From Clostridiaceae bacterium (lineage in GTDB: Bacteria; Bacillota_I; Bacilli_A; Erysipelotrichales; Coprobacillaceae): DNA of 64,000 nucleotides. This document shows positions 35,222 through 43,383 of the stretch, one piece after another; positions within the stretch are counted from its first letter, which is position 1, and each line of letters begins with the position of its first letter. The stretch lies in the NCBI GenBank assembly GCA_902363625.1, contig CABJAS010000005.1:181716-245715 (forward strand), in the 5' to 3' direction. A model generated the notes under the pieces. It was not told the DNA's origin, did not search any database, and saw nothing but the letters and a program-made list of their open reading frames with translations. Made by a program: the position numbers and the translations under genes.

Positions 35222-36133
35222 ATGAAAAATTTACAACAATTTGTAATTGAAAACAACTTTAAAGAGGATAAGCAGAGAAATGCTGTCTATGGTGTTTTTA
35301 AAAGCTATCCGGTTGTCGTTGTTTATGATAGGGTGCGTAAAGTTTTTTTAATTACAGTGAATGCGAAAGAACCTGAAGGAAGCGATAATGAAAAAAATCG
35401 TGAGATGTTTAGTTCAATGGCGAAAGAAGTAGCAAACGTGAACTACGTTAGCTATAATGAAGGCATTGTATCTATTAATTTAAAAGATAATAAAAAAACA
35501 AGCAGTGAAGCATTAGCTGAAATATTGAAAAAAGTAACGAGTTATTGTCAATTAGAAGGATTTATTCATACATGCAAATATTGTGAAAATGAAAATGGCT
35601 TAGACTTCTACAGTATTCAGGGAAATGTGGAAGTCATCTGCCCGGAATGCTATGAAAAGATCGTCAATGCTACAAATGAAAAATCAACAAAGAAAGAGAA
35701 TATTGATATGGGGGTAGTTGGAGCTGTTCTCGGTGCTTTAATTGGTGGTGCTATTTGGGTAGGTGTCTATCAATTAGGCTATATCGTAGCGATCGCAGCT
35801 TATTTAATGGTGGTTTGTGCCGTTAAAGGTTATGAAAAATTCGCCGGATCTTTATCTAAGAAAGGGCTTTGGATATCTATCATCGTCAGTATTGTAGTTT
35901 TATTTATGGCAGAATATGTATGTATTGGAGTTGAAATCTACAAAGTTTTTGATGTCACAATATTTGAAGCCATCAAAGCTGTTCCTAGCTTCATGGAGCT
36001 GCCTGAAATCATGGGAGCATTTATTAAAGATATCGTGATCGGCTATGTTTTCATGGCAATCGCAAGTTTCCGTTATATTTCTTCAATCAATCATTATGTT
36101 TCAAACAGCTACGAAGTAAAACGTTTAGACTAA
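35222..36133 (+). CDS. Zinc-ribbon membrane protein of unknown function
   Basis: This 303-residue protein has three parts: an N-terminal soluble alpha/beta region (1-105), a zinc-ribbon-like pair (CKYCENENG and CPECYEK, near 115-145) and four hydrophobic segments (about 160-290) at the C-terminus. The start at 35222 follows GGGAGG; the ATG at 35210 lies inside it. I do not recognise the family. The combination suggests a membrane protein with a metal-stabilised cytoplasmic sensor or binding head. It is monocistronic, ending in a small hairpin. Confidence 0.75.
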   Translation: MKNLQQFVIENNFKEDKQRNAVYGVFKSYPVVVVYDRVRKVFLITVNAKEPEGSDNEKNREMFSSMAKEVANVNYVSYNEGIVSINLKDNKKTSSEALAEILKKVTSYCQLEGFIHTCKYCENENGLDFYSIQGNVEVICPECYEKIVNATNEKSTKKENIDMGVVGAVLGALIGGAIWVGVYQLGYIVAIAAYLMVVCAVKGYEKFAGSLSKKGLWISIIVSIVVLFMAEYVCIGVEIYKVFDVTIFEAIKAVPSFMELPEIMGAFIKDIVIGYVFMAIASFRYISSINHYVSNSYEVKRLD

Positions 36134-36154
36134 ACCGAGGAATCGGTTTTTTCT
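36132..36154 (+). terminator. Probable Rho-independent terminator
   Basis: A short stem, ACCGA / TCGGT, with a 5-nt loop is followed by six T residues, directly at the stop codon of the preceding gene. Confidence 0.65.
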
Positions 36155-36155
36155 T

Positions 36156-36184
36156 TTGCAAAACACTTCCTGCTTTTGTATAAT
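36156..36184 (+). promoter_or_regulatory. SigA-type promoter of the HAD-HD pair
   Basis: TTGCAA and a perfect TATAAT are separated by 17 nt, 20 nt before the start codon. Confidence 0.8.
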
Positions 36185-36204
36185 ATAGGAACAAGGAGGC
36201 GCCT

Positions 36205-36867
36205 ATGAAAAACGCAGTGATTTTTGATTTTAACGGAACTTTATTTTTTGATAATGATAAGCATATTAAAGCCTGGAATGAGATGTCTTTGCTGCTTCGT
36301 CAAAAAGGAATCAGCGAAGAAGAACTGCATACACGATTGAATGGTGTGCCTAATCATCAGATTATTGAATATTTTCTGCAAAGAGAAATAGATGAAGAGG
36401 AAAGCAAACACTATTCTTTAATGAAGGAGGCATTATATCGGCAGGCTTGTTTGAACGATCCCGAGTCGTTTCATTTGGTCAGCGGTGTCGAAGATTATTT
36501 TAATCTTTTAAAAAAACAAGGAATTCCCTTTACGATTGCCAGTGCTTCGATCAAGGAAAATATTGATTTTTTTGTTGAAAGCTTTCATTTAGACCACTGG
36601 ATGGATCCCTTAAAAATTGTTTATGATAATGGCAGTTATACAAATAAAGAGAAAATGTTTTTAGATGCTGCTAAACTGTTGGGGTGTGATATTCAAGAAA
36701 CCATAATTTTTGAAGATTCATTGGCGGGAATTCATCATGCTTACAAAGCAGGTTGCCAAAACATTATTGTGGTCTGTTCAAAGGAAAAAGAGGAAGTATT
36801 TAAGGTGTTGCCAGGAGTTATCCAAACCATTCAGGACTTTAGTGAGATGGGGAAGAAAAATGGATAG
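36205..36867 (+). CDS. HAD-superfamily hydrolase (beta-phosphoglucomutase-like)
   Basis: This 220-residue HAD enzyme has a helical cap (residues 15-80). Motif I is DFNGTL (8-13): the second Asp, the usual general acid/base of phosphatases, is Asn. Motif II is in TIASAS, Lys in NKEKMFLDAA and motif IV is IIFEDSLAGIHHA. DFNGT variants occur in Firmicutes, but catalysis must differ from canonical phosphatases. A good promoter and AAGGAGG precede it. Its stop overlaps the start of an HD-domain gene by 8 nt, so the two are coupled. Confidence 0.85.
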   Translation: MKNAVIFDFNGTLFFDNDKHIKAWNEMSLLLRQKGISEEELHTRLNGVPNHQIIEYFLQREIDEEESKHYSLMKEALYRQACLNDPESFHLVSGVEDYFNLLKKQGIPFTIASASIKENIDFFVESFHLDHWMDPLKIVYDNGSYTNKEKMFLDAAKLLGCDIQETIIFEDSLAGIHHAYKAGCQNIIVVCSKEKEEVFKVLPGVIQTIQDFSEMGKKNG

Positions 36868-37480
36868 AAAGCTAAAAGATTATTTAAAGCAAATCATCAT
36901 CCCAACCTATAGAAATTATGATAAGGGGCATGATGAAGCTCATGTTTTAAAAGTGATTGCTAACAGTATGGAGATTGCTGAAGATTATAATGTCAATCGG
37001 GAGATGGTTTATGTTATTGCGGCGTTCCATGATTTAGGGATGCCTTTTGGCAGAAAGAATCATCATTTAAGCTCTGCCATCTTAGCGTATTACGATCACG
37101 TCTTAAATGAATATTTTACACCAGAACAGCTTTTAATCATCAAAGAAGCGATTGAAGATCATCGTGCCAGCAATACGACAGAACCACGCAGTCTGTATGG
37201 AAAAATCATAGCTGAAGCTGACCGTGATTTAGATGTTGATACAATCCTCTATCGAACGTGGCAGTACGGACTGACACATGATCCTCAGTTGGATGAAAAG
37301 GAACAGTATACTCGCTGCTATAACCATTTAGTAGAAAAGTACGGTGAGGGCGGTTATCTAAAGCTGTACCTAGAGACAGAGAAAAACAAAGCAGGACTCG
37401 ATGCACTGCGTTCACTGTTAAAGGATCCGGCAGCTTTAAAAGACCGTTTTGAAACGGTCGTTAAACAAAATAAGAAGTAA
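36860..37480 (+). CDS. HD-domain phosphohydrolase
   Basis: This 206-residue HD superfamily protein has metal ligands at HDEAHVLKV (His near residue 26) and the HD pair in AAFHDLGMPFGRKNHHLSS, followed by DHRASN and a later Asp in EADRDLDVD. Members hydrolyse nucleotides or nucleotide second messengers. The ATG at 36860 was chosen because longer upstream frames lie inside the HAD gene and GATGGGG sits before it. The coupling with the HAD hydrolase suggests they act on related phosphorylated metabolites. Confidence 0.85.
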   Translation: MDRKLKDYLKQIIIPTYRNYDKGHDEAHVLKVIANSMEIAEDYNVNREMVYVIAAFHDLGMPFGRKNHHLSSAILAYYDHVLNEYFTPEQLLIIKEAIEDHRASNTTEPRSLYGKIIAEADRDLDVDTILYRTWQYGLTHDPQLDEKEQYTRCYNHLVEKYGEGGYLKLYLETEKNKAGLDALRSLLKDPAALKDRFETVVKQNKK

Positions 37481-37511
37481 CGATGGGCAATAACGTTCAT
37501 CGTTTTTATTG
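37479..37511 (+). terminator. Probable Rho-independent terminator
   Basis: The stem AACGATG / CATCGTT with a 12-nt loop is followed by TTTT. It overlaps the stop codon of the HD gene. Confidence 0.7.
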
Positions 37512-37537
37512 CTTATCGGGTATAGGGACGCTATAAT
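37509..37537 (+). promoter_or_regulatory. SigA-type promoter of the MBL-fold gene
   Basis: TTGCTT and a perfect TATAAT are separated by 17 nt, 31 nt before the start codon. Confidence 0.7.
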
Positions 37538-37568
37538 TTTTATAGAACCATAAAAAGGAGGGGATTTT

Positions 37569-38234
37569 ATGACAATTACACAGTTTGCCAGTAACTTTTA
37601 CATTTTAGATGATCAGCGGGTGAGAGAATTTTTAATTTTAGGAAAGGATCATGCCTTGTTGATTGATACCGGTTTTTCTGATACACCTATTCTTGATGAA
37701 GTTCGAAAAATAACATCTTTACCCATTGAAGTGATTTTAACACATGGTGATGGCGATCATACGGGTAATCTTAATCAATTCAAGGTATGCCGTTTCCATC
37801 AGGCAGAAGAGACAAAGATTAATCCGACAATTCCTTTTCACTATTTAAAAGAAGGAGATATCATTGATATTGGAGATTATCAGTTTAAAATAATAGAGAT
37901 TCCGGGGCATACGTACGGCAGTATCGCTTTGTTAGAAATCCATCATCAATGGCTGATTGTTGGAGATACGGTACAAAAGGATGGACCAATCTATATGTTT
38001 GGCGGTCATCGCAATCTTGAGCTTTATATTAAGAGTCTAAAGAAATTAGTAAACATGAAAGATCAGATCAGTACTCTTTTGCCTAGTCATTATGACTGTC
38101 CGATTCCGAAGGATTATATTGATTATTGCTTAGAGGATGCAGTGCGTTTAAAAGAGGGACAGCTAGAAAGCAGCCCGCATCCAAAGATGCCTTGTCGGGA
38201 ATATCAAGGAAAGTATGTTCATTTCTATTATTAA
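37569..38234 (+). CDS. MBL-fold metallo-hydrolase
   Basis: This 221-residue metallo-beta-lactamase fold hydrolase has the metal motif LTHGDGDHTGN (HxDxDH in place of HxHxDH), His in EIPGHTYGS, Asp in IVGDTV and a late His in LLPSHYDC. The second His-to-Asp change is common in one Firmicute glyoxalase II-like branch. The substrate is not known. AAAAGGAGG precedes the ATG. It is monocistronic, just upstream of the galactose operon but separated from it by a terminator. Confidence 0.88.
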   Translation: MTITQFASNFYILDDQRVREFLILGKDHALLIDTGFSDTPILDEVRKITSLPIEVILTHGDGDHTGNLNQFKVCRFHQAEETKINPTIPFHYLKEGDIIDIGDYQFKIIEIPGHTYGSIALLEIHHQWLIVGDTVQKDGPIYMFGGHRNLELYIKSLKKLVNMKDQISTLLPSHYDCPIPKDYIDYCLEDAVRLKEGQLESSPHPKMPCREYQGKYVHFYY

Positions 38235-38257
38235 GAAGGGAAACCTTCTTTTTTCTT
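38232..38257 (+). terminator. Rho-independent terminator
   Basis: The stem AAGAAGG / CCTTCTT with loop GAAA is followed by TTTT, directly at the stop codon. Confidence 0.85.
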
Positions 38258-38307
38258 TAGTAAATATTTAGTAAACTATTGATTAATTTACTAAAAGGTT
38301 TTAAGAT
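38256..38307 (+). promoter_or_regulatory. gal operon promoter with three TTTAGTAAA operator-like repeats
   Basis: TTTAGTAAA occurs at 38256-38264 and 38267-38275, and inverted (TTTACTAAA) at 38287-38295. A promoter with -35 TTGATT (38279-38284), a 17-nt spacer and -10 TAAGAT (38302-38307) is interleaved, so the inverted copy sits in the spacer. This fits autoregulation by the LacI-type repressor encoded just downstream. Confidence 0.65.
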
Positions 38308-38333
38308 AAAGATGAAATGAAAGGGGGATCATT

Positions 38334-39344
38334 ATGGCGACGATAAAAGATATTGCTGTATTGGCTCAGGTTTCTTCGGCAACCGTATCCCGTATTCTTA
38401 ACCAGGATACCACCATATCAGTAACACCGGAAACAAGACAAAAGGTGCTAAAGATCGCAAAAGAACTTCAGTACACGAAAAAGACAAGAAATCAAATCAA
38501 GCTTATACCTTCTTTTACGATTGGTATTGTACAGTGGTATAGTTTGGAACAGGAATTAGAAGATCCTTATTATCTGTCTGTTCGTTTAGGAGTAGAGCGC
38601 TACTGTCAGCAGCAGGAAATTCCTATAGTCCGCTATTTTAAGAATGATCAGCATTATCCTGACATTGGTCAAAAAGATGGATTGATCTGTATTGGAAAGT
38701 TCAGTGAAGAAGAGATCGCTTACTTTAAAACCTGTTGTCAGAATATTTTATTTGTTGATTTAATTTCAGAAACAATTCAGGAAAATTCGATTGTGCTGGA
38801 TTTCGATAAAGCCATGCAGGATGGATTGGATTATTTGTGTAGTTTAAATCATCATAAAATCGGATATTTAGGCGGGGAAGAGTTTGGCAGTGATCATAAA
38901 AAATTTAGTGATGCCCGCTTAAAAGCGTTTTGCCAATATGCTTTGCTTCATGATCTGGAGGTTCAGCCGTATATCATGTTGGGACAATATACGAGTGAAT
39001 CCGGATATCAAATGACAAAGAAAATGATTGATGAAGGAGCTCTGCCTTCGGCTTTATTTGCTGCCAGTGATCCGATTGCAATAGGAGCGTTGAGAGCCTT
39101 GCAGGAGGCTAAAATCGAAGTGCCAAAGCAGGTCAGTCTGATTGGCTTTGATGATATCTCGGCTTCGGCATATACTAATCCGCCGCTGACAACTATTCAT
39201 GCTCCCGCTCAGGAAATGGGTGAATATGCAGCTCAGCTAGTGGCATCAAAGCTGTTATGCAATACGTTGATCCCCATGAAGATTTATCTCCCCTGTCATT
39301 TAGTAAAACGAGAGACTTGTCAGATAAAGGAGGATCAGAAATGA
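38334..39344 (+). CDS. galR: LacI-family regulator of galactose genes (GalR-like)
   Basis: This 336-residue repressor has a LacI helix-turn-helix (ATIKDIAVLAQVSSATVSRILNQ) and hinge helix at 1-55, then a periplasmic-binding-protein-like sensor. The family end motifs are FAASDPIAIGALRALQEA and IGFDDISASAYTNPPLTTI. It is the first gene of the operon galR-galT-galM-galK, and its stop codon overlaps the galT start (ATGA). Galactose or a galactose phosphate is the expected ligand, inferred from context. It is likely autoregulated through the repeats at its promoter. Confidence 0.88.
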   Translation: MATIKDIAVLAQVSSATVSRILNQDTTISVTPETRQKVLKIAKELQYTKKTRNQIKLIPSFTIGIVQWYSLEQELEDPYYLSVRLGVERYCQQQEIPIVRYFKNDQHYPDIGQKDGLICIGKFSEEEIAYFKTCCQNILFVDLISETIQENSIVLDFDKAMQDGLDYLCSLNHHKIGYLGGEEFGSDHKKFSDARLKAFCQYALLHDLEVQPYIMLGQYTSESGYQMTKKMIDEGALPSALFAASDPIAIGALRALQEAKIEVPKQVSLIGFDDISASAYTNPPLTTIHAPAQEMGEYAAQLVASKLLCNTLIPMKIYLPCHLVKRETCQIKEDQK

Positions 39345-40828
39345 ACCATGAAATCAATCGCTTATTAAATTTTGCCTTACAACAGCAGTTGATAGCAGAA
39401 ACCGATTTTGATTATGCAGCGAATTTATTAATGGATGTATTAAAGCTGAATGATTTTCAAAAAGAAGAAATCAATGAGCAGCTAAAAGAATGTACGCCAA
39501 TTTTGAATATACTGTTAGATGAGGCATGTCAGCGGGGACTGATTGAAGATGACACCACCCATCGGGATCTATTTGATACACGTATTATGAATTGCTTAAT
39601 GCCGCGACCAAGTGAAGTCATTCAGCGTTTTTACTCACTCTACAGTACAAAAGGTCCAAAAGCGGCAACAGATGCCTATTACCAATTGTCGATTGCATCT
39701 AACTACATTCGTAAATCAAGAGTGGATAAGAATATGAAGTGGATTGCAAACAGTCCCTATGGGGATATTCAGATTTCCATCAACCTCTCTAAACCGGAAA
39801 AGGATCCAAAAGAAATCGAAAAAGCAAAACTGATCAAATCTGCCGATTATCCAAAATGTCTGTTATGCAAAGAGAACGTTGGTTTTGCCGGTGATTTAAA
39901 GAAGAATGCCAGACAAACCCATCGAATTATTCCGATGAAACTTGATGAAGACCATTATTATTTGCAGTATTCCCCCTATGTTTACTACAATGAACACTGT
40001 ATTGTCTTTAATGAACAGCATCTACCAATGAAAATCAATGGACAGACTTTTTCACATCTGCTTGCTTTCTTAGATGTTCTGCCACATTACTTTATAGGAT
40101 CGAATGCAGATTTACCGATTGTTGGGGGATCTATCTTATCCCATGATCATTTTCAAGGCGGATGTCATCATTTTCCAATTGAGACGGCTAAAGTGTTGGC
40201 AGAATATTCATTTAAAGCTTATCCGGCGGTAAAAGCAGAAATGATTGAGTGGCCATTATCCACACTTCGTCTAACCTCAAAAAATAAAGCAGAGTTATTG
40301 GAACTTAGTGAACATATTTTAGCTGTTTGGCAGCATTATAGTGATGAATCTGTCGATATTATCGCTTTTAGTGAGGGGGTACCTCATAATACAATCACAC
40401 CGATTGCCAGAAAAGTGGCAGATTTTTATCAGTTGGATCTGGTATTTAGAAATAACCGCTGCAATGATATGTATCCGGATGGTATCTTTCATCCGCACCC
40501 AGCGGTACATCATATCAAAAAAGAAAATATTGGACTGATTGAGGTCATGGGGCTGGCAATTTTACCGGCGCGTTTGGTAAAGGAAATGCAGTATGTAGAA
40601 GAGGCTCTGCTTCAAGAAAGAGCAATGGATGATCCCATCTTAGGAACACATCTAGAATGGGTAAGTGCTATTGCTAAGGCGCATACGTATACTAAAGAGA
40701 ACGTAAAAGAAAAAATTCAAGAAGAAATTGGGAAAGTCTTTGTTGAAGTTTTAAAAGATGCCGGGGTATTTAAATTAAATAAAGAAGGGATAGAAGCATT
40801 CAAGAGATTTGTTTCTAATTTGGGATAA
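39341..40828 (+). CDS. galT: UTP-hexose-1-phosphate uridylyltransferase (class 2 GalT)
   Basis: This 495-residue enzyme exchanges UMP between UDP-glucose and galactose-1-phosphate in the Leloir pathway. It is the long Firmicute class 2 form (about 500 residues) rather than the 350-residue class 1 histidine-triad enzyme. It includes the DYPKCLLCKENVGFAG Cys pair and LSHDHFQGG ... HHFPIE, the likely nucleotidyl-transfer His region. The start at 39341 follows AAAGGAGGATC and overlaps the galR stop codon. The galM gene follows after 4 nt. Confidence 0.93.
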   Translation: MNHEINRLLNFALQQQLIAETDFDYAANLLMDVLKLNDFQKEEINEQLKECTPILNILLDEACQRGLIEDDTTHRDLFDTRIMNCLMPRPSEVIQRFYSLYSTKGPKAATDAYYQLSIASNYIRKSRVDKNMKWIANSPYGDIQISINLSKPEKDPKEIEKAKLIKSADYPKCLLCKENVGFAGDLKKNARQTHRIIPMKLDEDHYYLQYSPYVYYNEHCIVFNEQHLPMKINGQTFSHLLAFLDVLPHYFIGSNADLPIVGGSILSHDHFQGGCHHFPIETAKVLAEYSFKAYPAVKAEMIEWPLSTLRLTSKNKAELLELSEHILAVWQHYSDESVDIIAFSEGVPHNTITPIARKVADFYQLDLVFRNNRCNDMYPDGIFHPHPAVHHIKKENIGLIEVMGLAILPARLVKEMQYVEEALLQERAMDDPILGTHLEWVSAIAKAHTYTKENVKEKIQEEIGKVFVEVLKDAGVFKLNKEGIEAFKRFVSNLG

Positions 40829-40832
40829 TATA

Positions 40833-41855
40833 ATGACAACCATCAATATGATACAAAAAGATCCGCAAACGGGAATCGTCGTGATCAAAATGGAGAATGA
40901 TCAGCTTAAAGTAATGGTAACGAACTTTGGCTGTCATCTCATTTCTGTTTTAATGCCTGATAAAAAAGGACACTTTGGAGATGTTGTCTTAGGATTTTCG
41001 GATCTTGAGACTTATCAAAAACAGGATAAATTTATTGGTGCTATTGCAGGAAGAGTGGCTAATCGTATTAAACATGGAGAATTCAGTCTGAACGGGAAAG
41101 ACTATCATTTAGCGATCAATAATGGTCCGAATCATCTTCATGGCGGTCTGATTGGTTTTGATAAAAGAATCTTTGATTATAAAATAGAGGGAGATAGAGT
41201 AGTCTTTCATTATTTATCAAAGGATATGGAAGAAGGCTATCCGGGCAATCTTGATTTAAGCATCACTTATGAATTGATTGAGGATACGCTCACAATGCGC
41301 GCACATGCTGTCAGTGATCAAGATACTCTAATTAATATTACGAATCATTCTTACTTTAATTTAAGTGATGAAACAGAACTGATTGATCATCATGAACTAA
41401 TGGTTAAGGCAGATGAAATTGCCTGCATCGATCAGGATGGACTTCCTGATGGCAAGTTCTTAAAGGTAGAGGGAACGCCTTTTGATTTTAATGAGTTTCA
41501 ATCAATCGGAGAGGGTTTAAAACAGTCTCATTCCCAGCTTGCTTTAGGAAAAGGATACGATCACCCATTCATGCTGAGTCAGCCACAGGATCAAATTTGT
41601 CTGCGTCATCCTCGCAGCGGCAGAAAGCTAAGCATCAGCACTAATCTGCCTTGCGTACAGGTCTACACTGCCAACTATTTAGATGAGACTTTGATCGGTA
41701 AAAAAGGACATCCTTATAAAGCCAGAGAAGGGATTTGCTTAGAAACACAATATATGCCGGATGAAATTCATTTGGCAAAAGAACCGAAAGTTATTTTAAG
41801 AAAGGGCGAAAGCTATGATGCTGTGACGGCATATCGCTTTGAAGTGGAAAAATAA
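40833..41855 (+). CDS. galM: Aldose 1-epimerase (mutarotase)
   Basis: This 340-residue enzyme interconverts alpha and beta anomers of galactose. Family motifs are GRVANRI (around 75), NGPNHLHGG (catalytic His), NITNHSYFNL (second His) and the C-terminal EGICLETQYMPD with the catalytic Glu. The ATG at 40833 lies 4 nt after the galT stop codon with only a weak ribosome site, so translation probably depends on coupling. The galK start follows 1 nt after its stop codon. Confidence 0.93.
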   Translation: MTTINMIQKDPQTGIVVIKMENDQLKVMVTNFGCHLISVLMPDKKGHFGDVVLGFSDLETYQKQDKFIGAIAGRVANRIKHGEFSLNGKDYHLAINNGPNHLHGGLIGFDKRIFDYKIEGDRVVFHYLSKDMEEGYPGNLDLSITYELIEDTLTMRAHAVSDQDTLINITNHSYFNLSDETELIDHHELMVKADEIACIDQDGLPDGKFLKVEGTPFDFNEFQSIGEGLKQSHSQLALGKGYDHPFMLSQPQDQICLRHPRSGRKLSISTNLPCVQVYTANYLDETLIGKKGHPYKAREGICLETQYMPDEIHLAKEPKVILRKGESYDAVTAYRFEVEK

Positions 41856-41856
41856 T

Positions 41857-43137
41857 ATGAAACAATCTACATTATTAAAAAAAGAAATAGAAAATCATCT
41901 GTATGATGAGTGTCTTTTAAATATTTATATCGATGAAAATAAATTAGACAAGCAAAGACAGCGCTATATAAACGCTATTGAACAATTTGAAAATCTATAT
42001 GGAATAAAAGAAATTGAGATTTACAGCGCACCGGGAAGAAGTGAAATCGGCGGTAATCACACCGATCATCAGCATGGAAAAGTATTGGCAGCTTCTATTA
42101 ATCTGGATTGCATAGCAATTGTCGCTAAAAGGGAAGAACCCATTATAAAAATTGTGTCCGATGATTTTGATATTGCACCGATTGATTTAAATGACTTAGC
42201 TGTTAAAGAGGATGAAAATGGAACCTCAGAAGCATTAATAAGAGGCGTATGTCACCAACTTGCAGCTTTAGGCTATCAGATTGGCGGGTTTGATGCTTAT
42301 ATGACCAGCGAAGTGTTAATGGGAGCCGGACTTTCTTCGTCGGCAGCGTTTGAGGTGGCAGTCGGAACAATTTTATCCGGGCTTTATAATGAGATGACGA
42401 TTGATCCTGTAGAGATCGCAAAGGTCGGGCAGTATGCGGAAAATGTTTACTTTAAAAAGCCATGCGGACTGATGGATCAAATGGCGTCCTCAGTAGGATC
42501 AATTATATCGATTGATTTTAAAAATATAGATCAGCCACAGATTCAACGTTTGGAAGTTGATTTCCCGGCATTTAAGCATAGTCTATGTATCGTCGATACG
42601 AAAGGTTCTCATGCCGATCTGACAGATGATTATGCTGCGATTCCAGTAGAAATGAAGGAAGTAGCGCAAGTGTTTGGTCAGCAGTTCTTATGTGATATCT
42701 CAGAAGCTGATTTTTATGCTAATATTAATAAAGTACATGAAAGCTGTCATGACCGCGCTTTATTAAGAGCGATTCATCTTTTTGAAGAAAATAAACGTGT
42801 TGAAAAAGAGGTGGATGCTTTAAATGCCCATGATTTTGAAGCATTTAAAAAGCAAGTGCAGCTTTCTGGCAACAGTTCATTTAAATATCTGCAAAATGTT
42901 TACTCAAACCATGATATTCAAAATCAAAGCATTCCGTTAGGATTAGCACTGACTGAAAATTTCTTGCAGGATGCGGGTGTATGCCGTGTTCATGGCGGAG
43001 GCTTTGCCGGAACCATCCAGGCATTTGTTCCTGATCATCTTGTTGAAGCTTATCAGACCTATATTGAAAACTTCTTTGGTGAGGGAACATGCCATATCTT
43101 AAAAATCAGAAAGCAAGGCGGCATTAAAGTCATGTAA
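41857..43137 (+). CDS. galK: Galactokinase
   Basis: This 426-residue GHMP kinase phosphorylates galactose at C1. Motifs are PGRSEIGGNHTDHQHG (galactokinase signature, with Ser replacing Val/Thr), the phosphate-binding loop GAGLSSSAAFE, and late motif 3 HGGGFAGTIQAF. It belongs to the somewhat longer Firmicute form. It is the last gene of galR-galT-galM-galK; galE is not in this operon. A hairpin follows at 43177-43206. Confidence 0.93.
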   Translation: MKQSTLLKKEIENHLYDECLLNIYIDENKLDKQRQRYINAIEQFENLYGIKEIEIYSAPGRSEIGGNHTDHQHGKVLAASINLDCIAIVAKREEPIIKIVSDDFDIAPIDLNDLAVKEDENGTSEALIRGVCHQLAALGYQIGGFDAYMTSEVLMGAGLSSSAAFEVAVGTILSGLYNEMTIDPVEIAKVGQYAENVYFKKPCGLMDQMASSVGSIISIDFKNIDQPQIQRLEVDFPAFKHSLCIVDTKGSHADLTDDYAAIPVEMKEVAQVFGQQFLCDISEADFYANINKVHESCHDRALLRAIHLFEENKRVEKEVDALNAHDFEAFKKQVQLSGNSSFKYLQNVYSNHDIQNQSIPLGLALTENFLQDAGVCRVHGGGFAGTIQAFVPDHLVEAYQTYIENFFGEGTCHILKIRKQGGIKVM

Positions 43138-43176
43138 GTTTTTATTACATGTGAATAAATAAGATATAAAAATGGT

Positions 43177-43206
43177 CTATTTCTATATATAGATCGTTTT
43201 TTTATG
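43177..43206 (+). terminator. Probable Rho-independent terminator of the gal operon
   Basis: The stem GGTCTAT / ATAGATC (one wobble) is followed by GTTTTTTT. Confidence 0.7.
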
Positions 43207-43267
43207 AATAAAACAAGATAGAATTGTAATAAAGTCTGAAATATGTTATTATTAAAACCCTTGAGTA

Positions 43268-43357
43268 AGGAGGCAGAAGGATGAAGACATGGTTGATTGA
43301 TAACTAAAGGATACATTGCTCTGCCATTTTTTAGTACTACGATGGTAGTACTTTTTA
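43268..43357 (+). promoter_or_regulatory. Leader attenuator upstream of the ABC-2 exporter
   Basis: A 5' leader holds an eight-residue frame (MKTWLIDN, 43281-43307) with an AAGGAGG site. A long-range stem GGCAGA (43272-43277) / TCTGCC (43320-43325) is followed by ATTTTTT, then a perfect hairpin AGTACTAC-GATG-GTAGTACT (43333-43352) by TTTTATTTT. Two terminator-like hairpins before the first gene imply transcription attenuation or a riboswitch. The ligand is not recognised. Confidence 0.6.
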
Positions 43358-43383
43358 TTTTGTTTAAAAAGAGAGGTGAAAAA

